DNA from: Roseiconus lacunae
GTDB taxonomy: Bacteria > Planctomycetota > Planctomycetia > Pirellulales > Pirellulaceae
Assembly (NCBI RefSeq): GCF_008312935.1
Contig: NZ_VSZO01000001.1
Span: 1,668,675 to 1,732,674 of the forward strand
Reading direction: 5' to 3'
DNA length: 64,000 bases
The position numbers and the translations under genes were made by a program. How positions within the stretch are numbered: position 1 is the first letter of the stretch; each line of letters begins with the position of its first letter. Shown here piece after piece: positions 10,047 through 19,489 of the stretch. The notes under the pieces were generated by a model. It saw only the letters and a program-made list of their open reading frames with translations. It was not told the DNA's origin and searched no databases.

Positions 10047-11609
10047 TCAGCGGCCAACATTGAGTTTCATTAATACACGAAGTAAACGCTGGTTCAGCGG
10101 GGTAAGCTTAGTGCGATTGAACTGATCACCGAGTTTGCGGATCGCGTCGGCCTGTGTTGGATAAGGATGGATCACCGAGGCTATCCGTGAAAGGCCGATC
10201 TTGGAATTCATCGCCATTGTTATTTCGTTGATTAGATCGCCCGCGTTCTCCGCCACAATGGTGGCACCGACGATCCGGTCGGTGCCTTGGCGAACATGGA
10301 CGCGAACGAAGCCTTCGTCTTGGCCATCCAAGATTGCGCGGTCGACGGTCGACATCGATTGCGTAAAAGTTTGTAAGTCAGTCTCGGACGGATTCGATTG
10401 GTTTGGGGACCTCCCGACCTGTGCAACCTCAGGCGACGTGTATGTCACACGCGGCACAATCAGATCACTGACGCGTTTGCGACCGATAGGGCCTAACGCG
10501 AACAACGCATTTTGGATCACGATTCGAGCTTGAAAATCGGCAACATGAGTGAATTTGAGTTTCGAGCAAATGTCACCCGCCGCATAAACGTTCGGATTCG
10601 TTGTTTGCAAGTGGTCGTTGACCTCGACCCCTCGTTCGTCGTGATTGACGCCGACTTGGTCGAGGCCTAGTCCATCGATGTTCGGTGCTCTTCCCGCGGC
10701 GACAAGCAAGCGGTCGACGGTGATCACGTTGTGTCTGGATTCGGAATCAAACTCGAATTGAATGCCCTCAACGGACTGCCTCACTGAAAGGTTTTTCGCC
10801 CCAAGTTTTAGGTCGATTCCTTCAGCTTCAAATCCTCGTCGCAGGATCTCGCTCGCGTCGGAGTCTTCGCGTGGAAGGACTCGGTCGTTCCGATCGATTA
10901 AAACGACTTGGCTGCCAAGTCTTGCCATCGCTTGAGCCATTTCGCATCCGATCGGACCGGCTCCAATAATCCCCAGGCGTCGCGGCAATTCGGTTATCGA
11001 AAAAAGTGTCTCGTTCGTCAGGTAATTCACCGAGTCGAGGCCAGGGATGTTTGGTGCCACCGCTCGCGCGCCAGTCGCAATCACTGCTTTCCGGAATTGC
11101 AACGTTTGGGGAGGTTCATTGTCGTTGGTGACTTGGATTGACTGACCACCGGTGAAGGTGGCTTGTCCGAGGTAGACATCAACGCCCAGTTCAGAAAAAC
11201 GCTTTGCCGAATCATGGGGGCTGATTTGCCAGCGCAACCGCCGCATCCGTCGCATGACCGTGGAAAAGTCAATCTGAATGTCGCCCCCTGAATCAATGCC
11301 ATACTGATGAGCCCGGCTAACTGACGCCGCGACGCGGGCGGATCGAATGATGGCCTTCGACGGCACGCAACCGACGTTCAGGCAGTCTCCTCCCAGCAGC
11401 GAACGCTCGATCAAGGCAACTCGGGCGCCGAGTCCCGCCGCACCGGCTGCCGTGACCAATCCCGCCGTCCCTGCCCCGATGACTACCAGTTGATAAGGTT
11501 CCGCGGACTGCGGATTAGTCCAGTCTTTTGGATGGACATTGGACTGTAGAGATTGGTTGTATTCGTCCAAGGGTTGAAGTGCCGGAATCGGATGCGGAGC
11601 TTTATTCAT
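10047..11609 (-). CDS. FAD-dependent pyridine nucleotide-disulfide oxidoreductase (mercuric reductase-like)
   Basis: The N-terminal FAD site (VIGAGTAGLVTAAGAAGLG), the redox-active disulfide GGDCLNVGCVPSK, and the NAD(P) site GIIGAGPIGCEMAQAMARLG place it in the lipoamide dehydrogenase/glutathione reductase/MerA family. The C-terminal interface has HPYPTQADAIRK. It lacks the C-terminal vicinal cysteine pair of true mercuric reductase, so mercury reduction is unlikely. Its start overlaps the stop of the upstream TVP38-type gene by 8 bp (ATGAATAA), so the two are translationally coupled. This pair is recurrent in bacteria and is sometimes annotated as one bifunctional protein. The substrate is unknown; a thiol or quinone redox role at the membrane is a guess. 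Confidence 0.88.
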   Translation of the reverse strand: MNKAPHPIPALQPLDEYNQSLQSNVHPKDWTNPQSAEPYQLVVIGAGTAGLVTAAGAAGLGARVALIERSLLGGDCLNVGCVPSKAIIRSARVAASVSRAHQYGIDSGGDIQIDFSTVMRRMRRLRWQISPHDSAKRFSELGVDVYLGQATFTGGQSIQVTNDNEPPQTLQFRKAVIATGARAVAPNIPGLDSVNYLTNETLFSITELPRRLGIIGAGPIGCEMAQAMARLGSQVVLIDRNDRVLPREDSDASEILRRGFEAEGIDLKLGAKNLSVRQSVEGIQFEFDSESRHNVITVDRLLVAAGRAPNIDGLGLDQVGVNHDERGVEVNDHLQTTNPNVYAAGDICSKLKFTHVADFQARIVIQNALFALGPIGRKRVSDLIVPRVTYTSPEVAQVGRSPNQSNPSETDLQTFTQSMSTVDRAILDGQDEGFVRVHVRQGTDRIVGATIVAENAGDLINEITMAMNSKIGLSRIASVIHPYPTQADAIRKLGDQFNRTKLTPLNQRLLRVLMKLNVGR

Positions 11610-12411
11610 GGTCGTTCACTCGTGAGTCCGAAGGCGAGGATGTACTAAGTTGAGCTGGCTTGACATTTGCGAACCGCTTCATGGACCATCGTGCCACAAA
11701 CGGAAATAGGCCCAACAGTACAAATGCGATCAAAATCCGTCGAAGCTGGCCACCGCTGAACGCGGCCCGGATCCCTTCGTCGGCCAAAGTTTGCAGGTCA
11801 GGAACACTCCATCCCGCATAGACATACAAAATGGTTCCCGGCAGCATCCCGAGTTGGCTGACCCACCAAAATGTTCGTGTTCGGATCGGCGTCAGCCCCA
11901 TCACCGCGTTGATGACGAAAAAAGGCACGGCGGGGATCAAACGCAATGTGAATAGGAAGAACGGACCTTCTCGTTTGAGTGATTCGTTGAACGATTTCAG
12001 GCGATCGCCGAATCGTTGTTGAATCGATTCATAAAACAGGTAACGCGAGAGGACAAATGCTATGGTCGCCCCGGCGGTGGATGCAAAACTGACAAGCACG
12101 ATACTTTTGAGCAATTCGAAGTACCAGCCGATTGCCAAAGTCATTAACGCAGCGCCAGGCAGCGATAATCCTGTCGCTATGACATAGGCCAGGAACGTCA
12201 ATCCGTAAACAAGTACCGGATTCTGCTGCTGAAATAAGCGCAGTTCGGACTCTCGTTGTGCGATCCCGGCAAGTGTGAACGTATCACCGAATTGTGTCCA
12301 CAACACCAAAAACAAGGCCACGACAATCGCGAACACGACTAGCTTGCTCGATTTCGAACGGAGCGAACGTGGCTCCGGCGAATCAGTATCGGGCGATTCT
12401 GTGTTTGACAT
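11602..12411 (-). CDS. TVP38/TMEM64 (DedA-like, SNARE-associated) membrane protein
   Basis: The protein has 269 residues and about five membrane segments. The family signature is the glycine-rich stretch GLSLPGAALMTLAIGWYF followed by FVLSRYLF and FTLRLIPAVPFFVINAVMGL. The family is linked to lipid scrambling or half-transporter activity, but the bacterial role is not settled. It is the first gene of a two-gene unit with the flavin oxidoreductase and overlaps it by 8 bp. The N-terminus is short and charged, so no cleavable signal is expected. Start at 12411 gives a normal length for the family. Confidence 0.88.
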   Translation of the reverse strand: MSNTESPDTDSPEPRSLRSKSSKLVVFAIVVALFLVLWTQFGDTFTLAGIAQRESELRLFQQQNPVLVYGLTFLAYVIATGLSLPGAALMTLAIGWYFELLKSIVLVSFASTAGATIAFVLSRYLFYESIQQRFGDRLKSFNESLKREGPFFLFTLRLIPAVPFFVINAVMGLTPIRTRTFWWVSQLGMLPGTILYVYAGWSVPDLQTLADEGIRAAFSGGQLRRILIAFVLLGLFPFVARWSMKRFANVKPAQLSTSSPSDSRVNDHE

Positions 12412-12613
12412 GCGTCGGCTATTTCAGGATTGGAAACTAGTTTTTTGTCCAGAGATCGCTCGCTGAATTGGCTGTCAGCACAAAGGAACACGATATAAAG
12501 AGCTCCGATCAATCCGATGTGCCGAAATCGAATTGTTGTCCTATGACAATAGGCAAGGGCAACCTGATTCCGCACAGTTTTACAGGCTCAACGATTGTTT
12601 CCTTGGAGTTTTT

Positions 12614-14233
12614 ATGTTTGGGCGTCTTGCTTTTGTTTTGGAGCGACAGATCGAGAACCGATTGAACGATCTCATTGGGGGGATTCGATTCGGTGTGGCG
12701 TCGGCCAGCTACGTCGTTTTCGCTCGGTCCAGGGCATTTCGACAATGTATCCGGTCAAGGAAAACCGGGATATCGTTTGCGGACACCCGCGCATCGCGGT
12801 GGTTAGTCTTGTTGGCCACAGTCATCTGCAGTCGCCATTTATCGGAAGCTCAGGGACCGGCGGAGGAGAAAGCGATCTCGGGATCGCCGAATGTCGTTGT
12901 CATTTTTATCGACGACATGGGGTTCGCTGATCCTAGTTGTTTCGGCAACCCAGCGATGAAGACACCCAACATCGATCGGTTGGCATCAGAAGGGATCAAG
13001 TTCACGAACTTCTATGTGAACTCCCCCATTTGTTCGGCGTCGCGCGTCGCACTGACAACCGGCCAATACCCACAGCGATTTCGAATTCATTCCTACCTTG
13101 CCTCGCGAGCTGCCAATCGTAAACGAAAGATGCCGGATTGGTTGGACCCCGGCGTGACCACACTGGCAAAATTGCTTCGGCAAAAAGGTTACGCGACGGC
13201 GCATTTCGGGAAGTGGCATATGGGGGGCGGTCGCGATGTTGGCGACGCACCACTTCCTCAAGCATATGGTTTTGATGAATCACTGGTTGCGTTTGAGGGG
13301 TTGGGAGATCGGATCCTTTGGAGCAAGACGGGAAATCAGCAAGAGAGTTGGGATCACGGTCGAGGGACGATCCTTGACCTTCCGAAGCACAAGACGACAG
13401 AAACGTATGTGGATCATGCGATTGAATTCATCGAGCAGCATCATCAATCGCCGTTTTATGTTCGTGTCTTCCCAAACGATGTGCATGACGTTCACATGCC
13501 TGCCGATGACCAACGGGCGAAGTGGGTCGGACGTTCGGATAATCCACCGGACATTGATTTCTTTGCGGTGCTCGACGAAATGGATCGCCAGATTGGTCGC
13601 CTGCTCAATACCCTTGATCGACTCGACCTGCGAGAGCAGACACTTGTTGTCTTTACCAGCGACAACGGGCCAACCGATTGGCCTCGCTATTATCGAGCGG
13701 GGCATCTGCCGCCGGGTTTTACCGGACCGCTGTTTGGGCGAAAGTGGAGCCTTTACGAAGGTGGCATTCGAATGCCATTTATCGCTCGGTGGACCGGTCA
13801 TATTCCGGCGGGTGTTACCGACCAGAACACAATCGTTTCGGCAATCGACTTGTTACCAAGCATCGCTTCCATGGTCGGCGTCGACCCACCGGGAGGCCTC
13901 GACGGTGAAGATATTTCACAGGCATTCCTGGGGAAGCCATGCCAGCGTTCGTCACCTGTTTTTTGGGAATATGGCGTTCACGGTAGCATCAAGCCAGGTA
14001 AGAAGGAACATGTCAGCCCGGCGTTGGCGATGCGAGATCGGGAGTGGAAACTGCTGATGAATACCGATGGGTCTTCCAAGCAACTCTTCAACTTACGTGA
14101 AGACATCGGCGAGACACAGAATTTGGGCGAGGTTCACTCCGAGAGAGCGGAACAGATGAGCCGAAAATTAGATCGTTGGTGGCAGGAGATGGATTCTTAT
14201 TACGCTCACGAAGACGGCAGCACGAGACAGTAA
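12614..14233 (+). CDS. Secreted sulfatase (arylsulfatase A type)
   Basis: A standard sulfatase domain begins near VVVIFIDDMGFADPSCFG, with the metal-binding Asp pair. The formylglycine motif is CSASR with Cys at residue 140, the Ala variant of the C-x-P/A-S-R motif. GHFGKWHMGGG-type sequence and SDNG follow. The start at 12614 has GGAG 6 nt upstream, but it leaves an unusual tail of about 60 residues before a hydrophobic stretch (RWLVLLATVICS). The true start may therefore be an internal non-ATG codon near the signal. The open frame extends upstream to 12533. It resembles the N-terminal sulfatase of the fusion at 1-2061 (shared NFYVNSPICS and FGKWHMGG), so the two are likely paralogues. Substrate is unknown. 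Confidence 0.87.
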   Translation: MFGRLAFVLERQIENRLNDLIGGIRFGVASASYVVFARSRAFRQCIRSRKTGISFADTRASRWLVLLATVICSRHLSEAQGPAEEKAISGSPNVVVIFIDDMGFADPSCFGNPAMKTPNIDRLASEGIKFTNFYVNSPICSASRVALTTGQYPQRFRIHSYLASRAANRKRKMPDWLDPGVTTLAKLLRQKGYATAHFGKWHMGGGRDVGDAPLPQAYGFDESLVAFEGLGDRILWSKTGNQQESWDHGRGTILDLPKHKTTETYVDHAIEFIEQHHQSPFYVRVFPNDVHDVHMPADDQRAKWVGRSDNPPDIDFFAVLDEMDRQIGRLLNTLDRLDLREQTLVVFTSDNGPTDWPRYYRAGHLPPGFTGPLFGRKWSLYEGGIRMPFIARWTGHIPAGVTDQNTIVSAIDLLPSIASMVGVDPPGGLDGEDISQAFLGKPCQRSSPVFWEYGVHGSIKPGKKEHVSPALAMRDREWKLLMNTDGSSKQLFNLREDIGETQNLGEVHSERAEQMSRKLDRWWQEMDSYYAHEDGSTRQ

Positions 14234-14236
14234 AGG

Positions 14237-14269
14237 CAGATCGATTTCCCAAACTCTCTGATCGATCTG
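14237..14269. terminator. Hairpin after sulfatase gene
   Basis: CAGATCGAT (14237-14245) pairs perfectly with ATCGATCTG (14261-14269) across a 15 nt loop, four bases after the sulfatase stop. No T tract follows, so termination is only likely. Confidence 0.45.
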
Positions 14270-14483
14270 TCAATACCGATTGGGGTTTCCAGTCATCGAT
14301 CAAAATCTAGTCGTCGCGACAATTTGTTACGCTAACTTCGTAGTGAAGCAGTTTTGATTTTGTTTTCACGGAAGAGTTTGAGGCGGAAGTATTGTCAGTT
14401 TTCGACGACGTGACGGTGAGAGTAGTCGACCGGTTGTTTGCCCCGACTGGTCCGATCGTTTTCTCACCGCAACAGGGGCACCT

Positions 14484-15035
14484 ATGAACCAGCTCGCACT
14501 TGAGATTTGCACCGAGAGTATTCTTCGTTCGGTCAATGAACTACTCGAATACTACTCTGGTAGTGATGTGACGGTTCGGCCTTCGCACTGCGATAGCCTT
14601 GCTGCTGTGTTTGACGAGACAATCGAATGTCCCACGCCGGGGTGCGAAACGATCGCCTCGTTCACACGGCTGGACGGTTCGGGAGTTTCTGGCGCGCTGA
14701 ACTTGACCGCGCATTCCTGTGTCATCGCAAGTCTCGGCGGTCAAGAACTGAGTTTGGCGCCGGACTGGATTGGTGAACTGGGCAATCAGATGCTCGGATC
14801 CTTCAAGAATTATCTTCTCGAGTACGGGGTCGATGCTCATCTGGGCATTCCGCTGACATCACGCGGAATTCTGCTCAATAGCACCACCGTCCCGGGAGAG
14901 CAGTTGGACTTTCAAGCAGCGACTCGGTTTGGGAACGTGTGGGTCACCTTCTCGGTACAAGTCGGATACGACCGCCGATGGCGAAAAATGTCTCAACAGG
15001 CGACCGCCGCGGCAGGAAGCGTGCACCTGTTCTAA
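14484..15035 (+). CDS. CheX-like protein (CheC/CheX phosphatase fold)
   Basis: The 183-residue protein has weak but recognisable CheX features. The segment WIGELGNQMLGSFKNYLLEY carries the E-x2-N pair used by CheC/CheX/FliY phosphatases to attack phospho-CheY. An N-terminal segment, ICTESILRSVNELLEYYSG, resembles the first helix of the family. AGGGG at 5 nt spacing supports the ATG at 14484. No other chemotaxis gene is nearby, so it may dephosphorylate the receiver of a different signalling pathway. The ferrochelatase gene follows on the same strand after 133 bp, probably independently. The fold call is moderately sure and the function is inferred. Confidence 0.62.
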   Translation: MNQLALEICTESILRSVNELLEYYSGSDVTVRPSHCDSLAAVFDETIECPTPGCETIASFTRLDGSGVSGALNLTAHSCVIASLGGQELSLAPDWIGELGNQMLGSFKNYLLEYGVDAHLGIPLTSRGILLNSTTVPGEQLDFQAATRFGNVWVTFSVQVGYDRRWRKMSQQATAAAGSVHLF

Positions 15036-15168
15036 AGTCAAATGTTGCGAAGAGGGCGATTGCTGTGAGCCGGGGAGTCTTGATCGATTCCACCCCTGCC
15101 ACAGCGATTGACCGGGTGTAAGAATAGAGGCGACGAAACTCTCCTGCGACGCCTGCTTCATCTGACAC

Positions 15169-16215
15169 ATGAATTCTCCTTCATCATCCGATCACGAACC
15201 GCCTTACGATTCGTTTTTACTCGTTTCGTTTGGCGGCCCAGAAGGTCCGGACGACGTGATGCCCTTCTTGGAAAACGTTTTGCGAGGGAAAAACGTTCCT
15301 CGGGAGCGCATGCTCGAAGTCTCTGAGCACTACAAGAGCTTCGGCGGTGTCAGCCCCATCAACGAGCAAAACCGTCAGTTGATTGACGCGATTCGAGCCG
15401 AATTCGCACAGCATGGTATCGATTTGCCTATTTACTGGGGAAATCGAAACTGGCACCCGCTGTTGCCTGACACTCTGCGACAAATGAAAGCAGACGGGCG
15501 TCGGCGTGCGATCGCGTTTTTTACCAGCATGTTCAGCAGCTATAGCGGTTGCCGGCAATACCGCGAGAACATCGCCGCGGCGCAACAGGAAGTCGGCGAG
15601 GACGCCCCGATCGTCGAAAAAGTGCGCATGGGCTTTAACCATCCGGGCTTTATCGAAGCGGTCGCGGATGGGCTGAGACAATCGATCGAAACTCTCGGTT
15701 GCGCTGCCGATCAGGCGACGGTTCTATTCACCGCGCACAGCATTCCAATGGGGATGGCGGATAACTGCGACTATGTCAGACAACTTGAGGAAGCGTGCCG
15801 TATCGTTGCCGAGCAGGTAGGCGCGACCGATTGGAAACTTGTCTATCAAAGTCGAAGCGGCCCACCGCAACAGCCTTGGCTTGAGCCTGACATTTGCGAC
15901 GAAATCGAGGCGATCGATGATCGGAAAAAGCTGACTCACCTGGCAGTCGTCCCGATCGGATTTATCAGCGACCACATGGAAGTGCTTTATGACCTTGATG
16001 ACGAAGCCGCTGAACTTTGCGACAAACGCGGGATTGTGATGAGTCGTGCGGCAACCGCCGGTGTACATCCCGGATTTGTTTCCATGATCCGTGAATTGGT
16101 GCAGGAGCGATTGGGAATGACAACAACCAAACAGGCTTTGGGCACGCTGGGCCCCTGGCATGACGTCTGCCCTCAGAACTGTTGCACGTACACGCCTCGG
16201 CGTCCCGTCCGATAG
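15169..16215 (+). CDS. hemH: Ferrochelatase (possibly coproporphyrin type, with Fe-S cysteines)
   Basis: The protein inserts ferrous iron into a porphyrin, the final or penultimate step of haem synthesis. Visible landmarks are LLVSFGGPEGPDDV at the start, catalytic His190 in TAHSIP and Glu271 in GFISDHMEVL, and YQSRSGPP. The length of 348 residues is normal. SSYSGCRQYREN and a C-terminal CPQNCC give four cysteines that resemble the [2Fe-2S] ligands of actinobacterial ferrochelatases, which use coproporphyrin III. This subtype assignment is inference. The reaction type is well supported. No hydrophobic membrane tail is present. It converges on the class V aminotransferase gene, and a dispersed repeat copy lies between them. 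Confidence 0.92.
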   Translation: MNSPSSSDHEPPYDSFLLVSFGGPEGPDDVMPFLENVLRGKNVPRERMLEVSEHYKSFGGVSPINEQNRQLIDAIRAEFAQHGIDLPIYWGNRNWHPLLPDTLRQMKADGRRRAIAFFTSMFSSYSGCRQYRENIAAAQQEVGEDAPIVEKVRMGFNHPGFIEAVADGLRQSIETLGCAADQATVLFTAHSIPMGMADNCDYVRQLEEACRIVAEQVGATDWKLVYQSRSGPPQQPWLEPDICDEIEAIDDRKKLTHLAVVPIGFISDHMEVLYDLDDEAAELCDKRGIVMSRAATAGVHPGFVSMIRELVQERLGMTTTKQALGTLGPWHDVCPQNCCTYTPRRPVR

Positions 16216-16287
16216 GTCCAGACCCGTTTCACTCACAGGGCGTATCGCGAACTGGCTTGAACGAAACTGGCTTTAGGGACAGAGCCG

Positions 16288-16400
16288 AGTGTCGCGTCAG
16301 CATTTGGAATTGGGATAAGACGCGCGGCGTGCGCCACGGTTTCGGTACAAGCACCGGTGCAAACGCCGTGGCCAGATGCGATGGACGTAAACGCTTCGTT
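16288..16400 (+). repeat. Dispersed palindromic repeat, family 1, copy A
   Basis: About 110 bp between the convergent ferrochelatase and class V enzyme genes. It shares GGAATT.GGAT.AG, then GCCACGGTTTCGGT, CACCGGTGC and a GTTTAGACG end with copies near 21953 and 53732. The inner part (GCCACGG, then CCGTGGC) can fold into a stem. Orientation is set as plus by comparison with the other copies. Confidence 0.75.
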
Positions 16401-16411
16401 TAGACGCAGTC

Positions 16412-17575
16412 CTACAGTGATTTTGTGAGCAAGTCTGCTAGGCGTTCGACTTGTTCGAGCGTGTTGTAAGCCTGCAGTGATACGCGCAGCATCGGTTGTG
16501 ACCCGGGCCCGAAGTAGACTGGTGCTTCGATTTTTTGCTTCTCGTAGAGATAGCGTTTAAAGGCAGACAAATCGCTTTGCGAATTTAATTTGGCGGAGGG
16601 CAGTCTGACCGCAGCGAGGCTGCCGATCATGTCATCGGGAGTTCGGTCACCGGTTTTTAGTGCCGACTCTAGCAAGTCTCGTGACCGTAATGCCATCTGA
16701 TGGTTGCGTTGCATCAAACCCTTGATACCGTCGTCTACTAGTGACCCGAGGAAATCGATCGCCTCGGGAACGCAAAGAATCGGCGTCACGTCATAGGTTC
16801 CCGGCCAATCGAATTCGGCATGGAATCGGCTGCGTCCCTCTGTCCGCAGATTGCTGCCGTGACTGATCACCGTAGGACGGACCTCATCATGCCACGCTTC
16901 GGCAACGTACAGGAATCCTGACGCTTTCGGCGCACACCACCACTTGTGATGGTTTGCGGTGTAGTAGTCAGCACCGATTTGCGTTAGATCGAGCGGCAGC
17001 ATCCCCGGGGCATGAGCCCCATCGACCAAGACACGGGTCCCATTGCGACGTGCCAATCGAATGAGTTGGTCGATAGGAAACACCAGCCCCGTTGGGCTGG
17101 TTACGTGATCGACGACTAACAAACGAGTTCGCGCCGTCATGGTTGCTTCAATGCCGCGCAGAACATCGTCAGGGCCGGTGACTGGAAAAGGAATCTTAGC
17201 CACACGAACCGTCGCTCCTGAACGGTCAGCGGCGTACCTGATCGCGTTGTTGCAAGCGTTGTATCCGTGGTCGGTAATGACAATGTCATCACCGGCCTGA
17301 AGCGGAAACGATTGGACCACTGCGTTAACCCCGTCGGTCGCATTGCGGACGAAGACTAAGTCTTTCGGGGCGCAGCCTACTGATTCAGCAACGACCAATC
17401 GTACCGAATCAAGTTTGGGTTCGAGTTCTCGTTCCGGTGCTAGAAAGCGAATCGGATCGGCTTCCAATTTTTCCAGCCAAACCTCCCGGGCCTGCGTGAT
17501 CACACGTGGCGTCGCACCAAACGAACCATGGTTGAGAAAGTCAATCTCTGGATTCAATTGCCAATGATGTCGCAT
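16412..17575 (-). CDS. Class V PLP-dependent enzyme (isopenicillin N epimerase-like)
   Basis: The protein has 387 residues and a full class V fold. It starts with the substrate loop FLNHGSFGATP. The PLP-binding Asp185 and His lie in VDGAHAPG, and the Schiff-base Lys211 lies in ANHHKWWCAPKASGFLY, both in the CefD-like pattern. Members act as epimerases, cysteine desulfurase-like lyases or aminotransferases, and the reaction cannot be read from sequence. No beta-lactam genes are present, so antibiotic synthesis is not suggested. It appears to be a single gene, convergent with the ferrochelatase gene. The start at 17575 aligns the N-terminus with the family. Confidence 0.85.
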   Translation of the reverse strand: MRHHWQLNPEIDFLNHGSFGATPRVITQAREVWLEKLEADPIRFLAPERELEPKLDSVRLVVAESVGCAPKDLVFVRNATDGVNAVVQSFPLQAGDDIVITDHGYNACNNAIRYAADRSGATVRVAKIPFPVTGPDDVLRGIEATMTARTRLLVVDHVTSPTGLVFPIDQLIRLARRNGTRVLVDGAHAPGMLPLDLTQIGADYYTANHHKWWCAPKASGFLYVAEAWHDEVRPTVISHGSNLRTEGRSRFHAEFDWPGTYDVTPILCVPEAIDFLGSLVDDGIKGLMQRNHQMALRSRDLLESALKTGDRTPDDMIGSLAAVRLPSAKLNSQSDLSAFKRYLYEKQKIEAPVYFGPGSQPMLRVSLQAYNTLEQVERLADLLTKSL

Positions 17576-17710
17576 CTGGTCATGACTAAGTGAGGGAATC
17601 GAGCCTCAGGCAGCATCTTGTCCAATTCGTCTCGAGGCGCGAAGTTCGATTATGTAACAGCCGAGTACACCGTCTCGCCTGCCCGCCTGTGATGAACCAC
17701 CCTTCAAAGG

Positions 17711-19489
17711 CTACAGTCCGGGGCGAAGCTGCATGAGCCGAGAGGGGCGTTCACTGTCTTCTTTTCGTTTGGACAACCAGTCAGCATAACGTCCGGATTT
17801 CCCAGTCGTAATTGCAAGCCCGATCCCGAGCGAGATCACTCCCGACGCAATCGGCCAATTGACACGGTAAAGTTGACCTTGGCGATGTCCTTGAAAAGCC
17901 AACGCACCGACGAACAGACAAGCCTGTATTCCTGCAATTTTCAGCCAGCCTTGTCGATTGACTAGAAACGCGTAGGCGGTCATCAAAACCGCGAAGACGA
18001 ACAAAATGCACGCGAGTTCAATCCGACTTTGCTGTAAAAAGTGGAACAGGATTACCGCTCCGGAGATCACCATTTCCGCGGCCGCGACATGACGCAACAC
18101 GGTTGCCAGGTCACTTTCAAAGATCGCCCCGATGGTAAGGAACAGGACCAACACATAGACTGCTGCGACAATCCAGTGGTTCATTGCAACGCCGAAAGAT
18201 TCCCCCGCCAGTACGATTGCGACCGCGATCATGGCGGCGTGAGCTAGCCACATCCATTCGACGAGGCGACTGGCTAGCGCCATCAGTGACCAAATCAGCC
18301 CCGTTGCCGTGAATAGCATCCAGCGTTCGACGCCGAATTCTACCAACGTCACCGGTAGCGGCGCGAAAATGGTCATGATCGAACAGACGAGCGGAATGCC
18401 GTACAACGCACCACGAATGCGGCGGACGGCATAGTAAACATACAGGCACAAAATCACCATCGCCGACGCTGTCGCGGCGCCACCGACGTATTGGGCTAAT
18501 TCATTTGCGATCGGCAAATGGGTTCGGCCCGAGTTGGTTTGTCCACAAAAAAATAGCAACGGTGTGGCCACAAGTGCGACGTGTTGCAGCAGCCGATGCT
18601 TCAGTCCCAGGCCCGCTTCAGCGATCAAGATCATTGCCGCCGCGGCGATCGGAAGCGTCAAGAATGGTTCGAAGTTACCGGCTGTTCCATAGAAGCCAAA
18701 CGACATCCAAATCGCATGGGATCGAACGATCGCTAGCACGGCCATGACGACGAAAGCCGATAACGGATATAGCGGGAACTGCCAGGGAGTTCCGTTATCG
18801 GCGACCGCGACCGCCCCTTGGCGAACGGCGGGAATCAGCAACAGAAAGCAACATCCGACAACACTTGAAAAGAGTACCGAACCCCAGTTCGCCAATGAAT
18901 CATTGCGGTCAGCGACCGCGTCGCCAAGAATTACCGGGAATCCGATCAGCACGGCAAAGAAAGCGTAGTAGGAGAGTCGGTACCACGTCGACAAACGAAT
19001 TCGGCAAATCGTCAAAACCGTTTCGGTGACCAAGAGTACCAATCCGGTTGACGCGAGTGCGAAACCAATCGCAAGTGTTGGTCGCTCGATGCACAGTTCG
19101 TCAAAGCCAGTCGTTGTCGCAACCAGGCTGATAATGACGACAATGAAGATCGAACGAGCGTCGTCCCAAACCTTGGCAAAACAAACGACGCCCATGCATA
19201 CGATCGCCATCAAAATGCTATAGATCGCCAATCCTCCGGCCATCGTGCTCGATTTTTCTAAGACGTCACCTCCACCGATCGCGAGGCTCTGACAACCATA
19301 GATGATCAACAAACAACTGATCAGGTAAAACGGATTGTGGTTGTAAAGCAATCGTGCAAACGTGGTCGGTTGACGCAAACTTTCAACGTCTTTGTCGTTT
19401 TGCTTTCCGTCAACAGTCACTTTCGATGGTGTCTGCGGATCTTCAGATGCCGCTTCGTTGAATTGACTCGAATCGGAATCGCTGTTCAT
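17711..19489 (-). CDS. Large multi-pass membrane protein of unknown function
   Basis: I do not recognise a family. The 592-residue protein has a charged cytoplasmic N-terminus of about 45 residues (DSDSSQFNEAASEDPQT) and then about 15 hydrophobic segments in a row with short loops. It ends in a basic tail, SKRKEDSERPSRLMQL. No transport signature, catalytic motif or cysteine motif is visible. The gene stands alone, with 135 bp to the class V enzyme and 592 bp to the Na/Pi cotransporter. Part of the opposite frame is open but looks like a shadow. Confidence 0.8.
   Translation of the reverse strand: MNSDSDSSQFNEAASEDPQTPSKVTVDGKQNDKDVESLRQPTTFARLLYNHNPFYLISCLLIIYGCQSLAIGGGDVLEKSSTMAGGLAIYSILMAIVCMGVVCFAKVWDDARSIFIVVIISLVATTTGFDELCIERPTLAIGFALASTGLVLLVTETVLTICRIRLSTWYRLSYYAFFAVLIGFPVILGDAVADRNDSLANWGSVLFSSVVGCCFLLLIPAVRQGAVAVADNGTPWQFPLYPLSAFVVMAVLAIVRSHAIWMSFGFYGTAGNFEPFLTLPIAAAAMILIAEAGLGLKHRLLQHVALVATPLLFFCGQTNSGRTHLPIANELAQYVGGAATASAMVILCLYVYYAVRRIRGALYGIPLVCSIMTIFAPLPVTLVEFGVERWMLFTATGLIWSLMALASRLVEWMWLAHAAMIAVAIVLAGESFGVAMNHWIVAAVYVLVLFLTIGAIFESDLATVLRHVAAAEMVISGAVILFHFLQQSRIELACILFVFAVLMTAYAFLVNRQGWLKIAGIQACLFVGALAFQGHRQGQLYRVNWPIASGVISLGIGLAITTGKSGRYADWLSKRKEDSERPSRLMQLRPGL

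Noticed and set aside
10047..11609. Mercuric reductase (merA)
   Set aside because: Redox disulfide and FAD motifs match the family, but the C-terminal vicinal cysteine pair is missing and no other mer genes are near.
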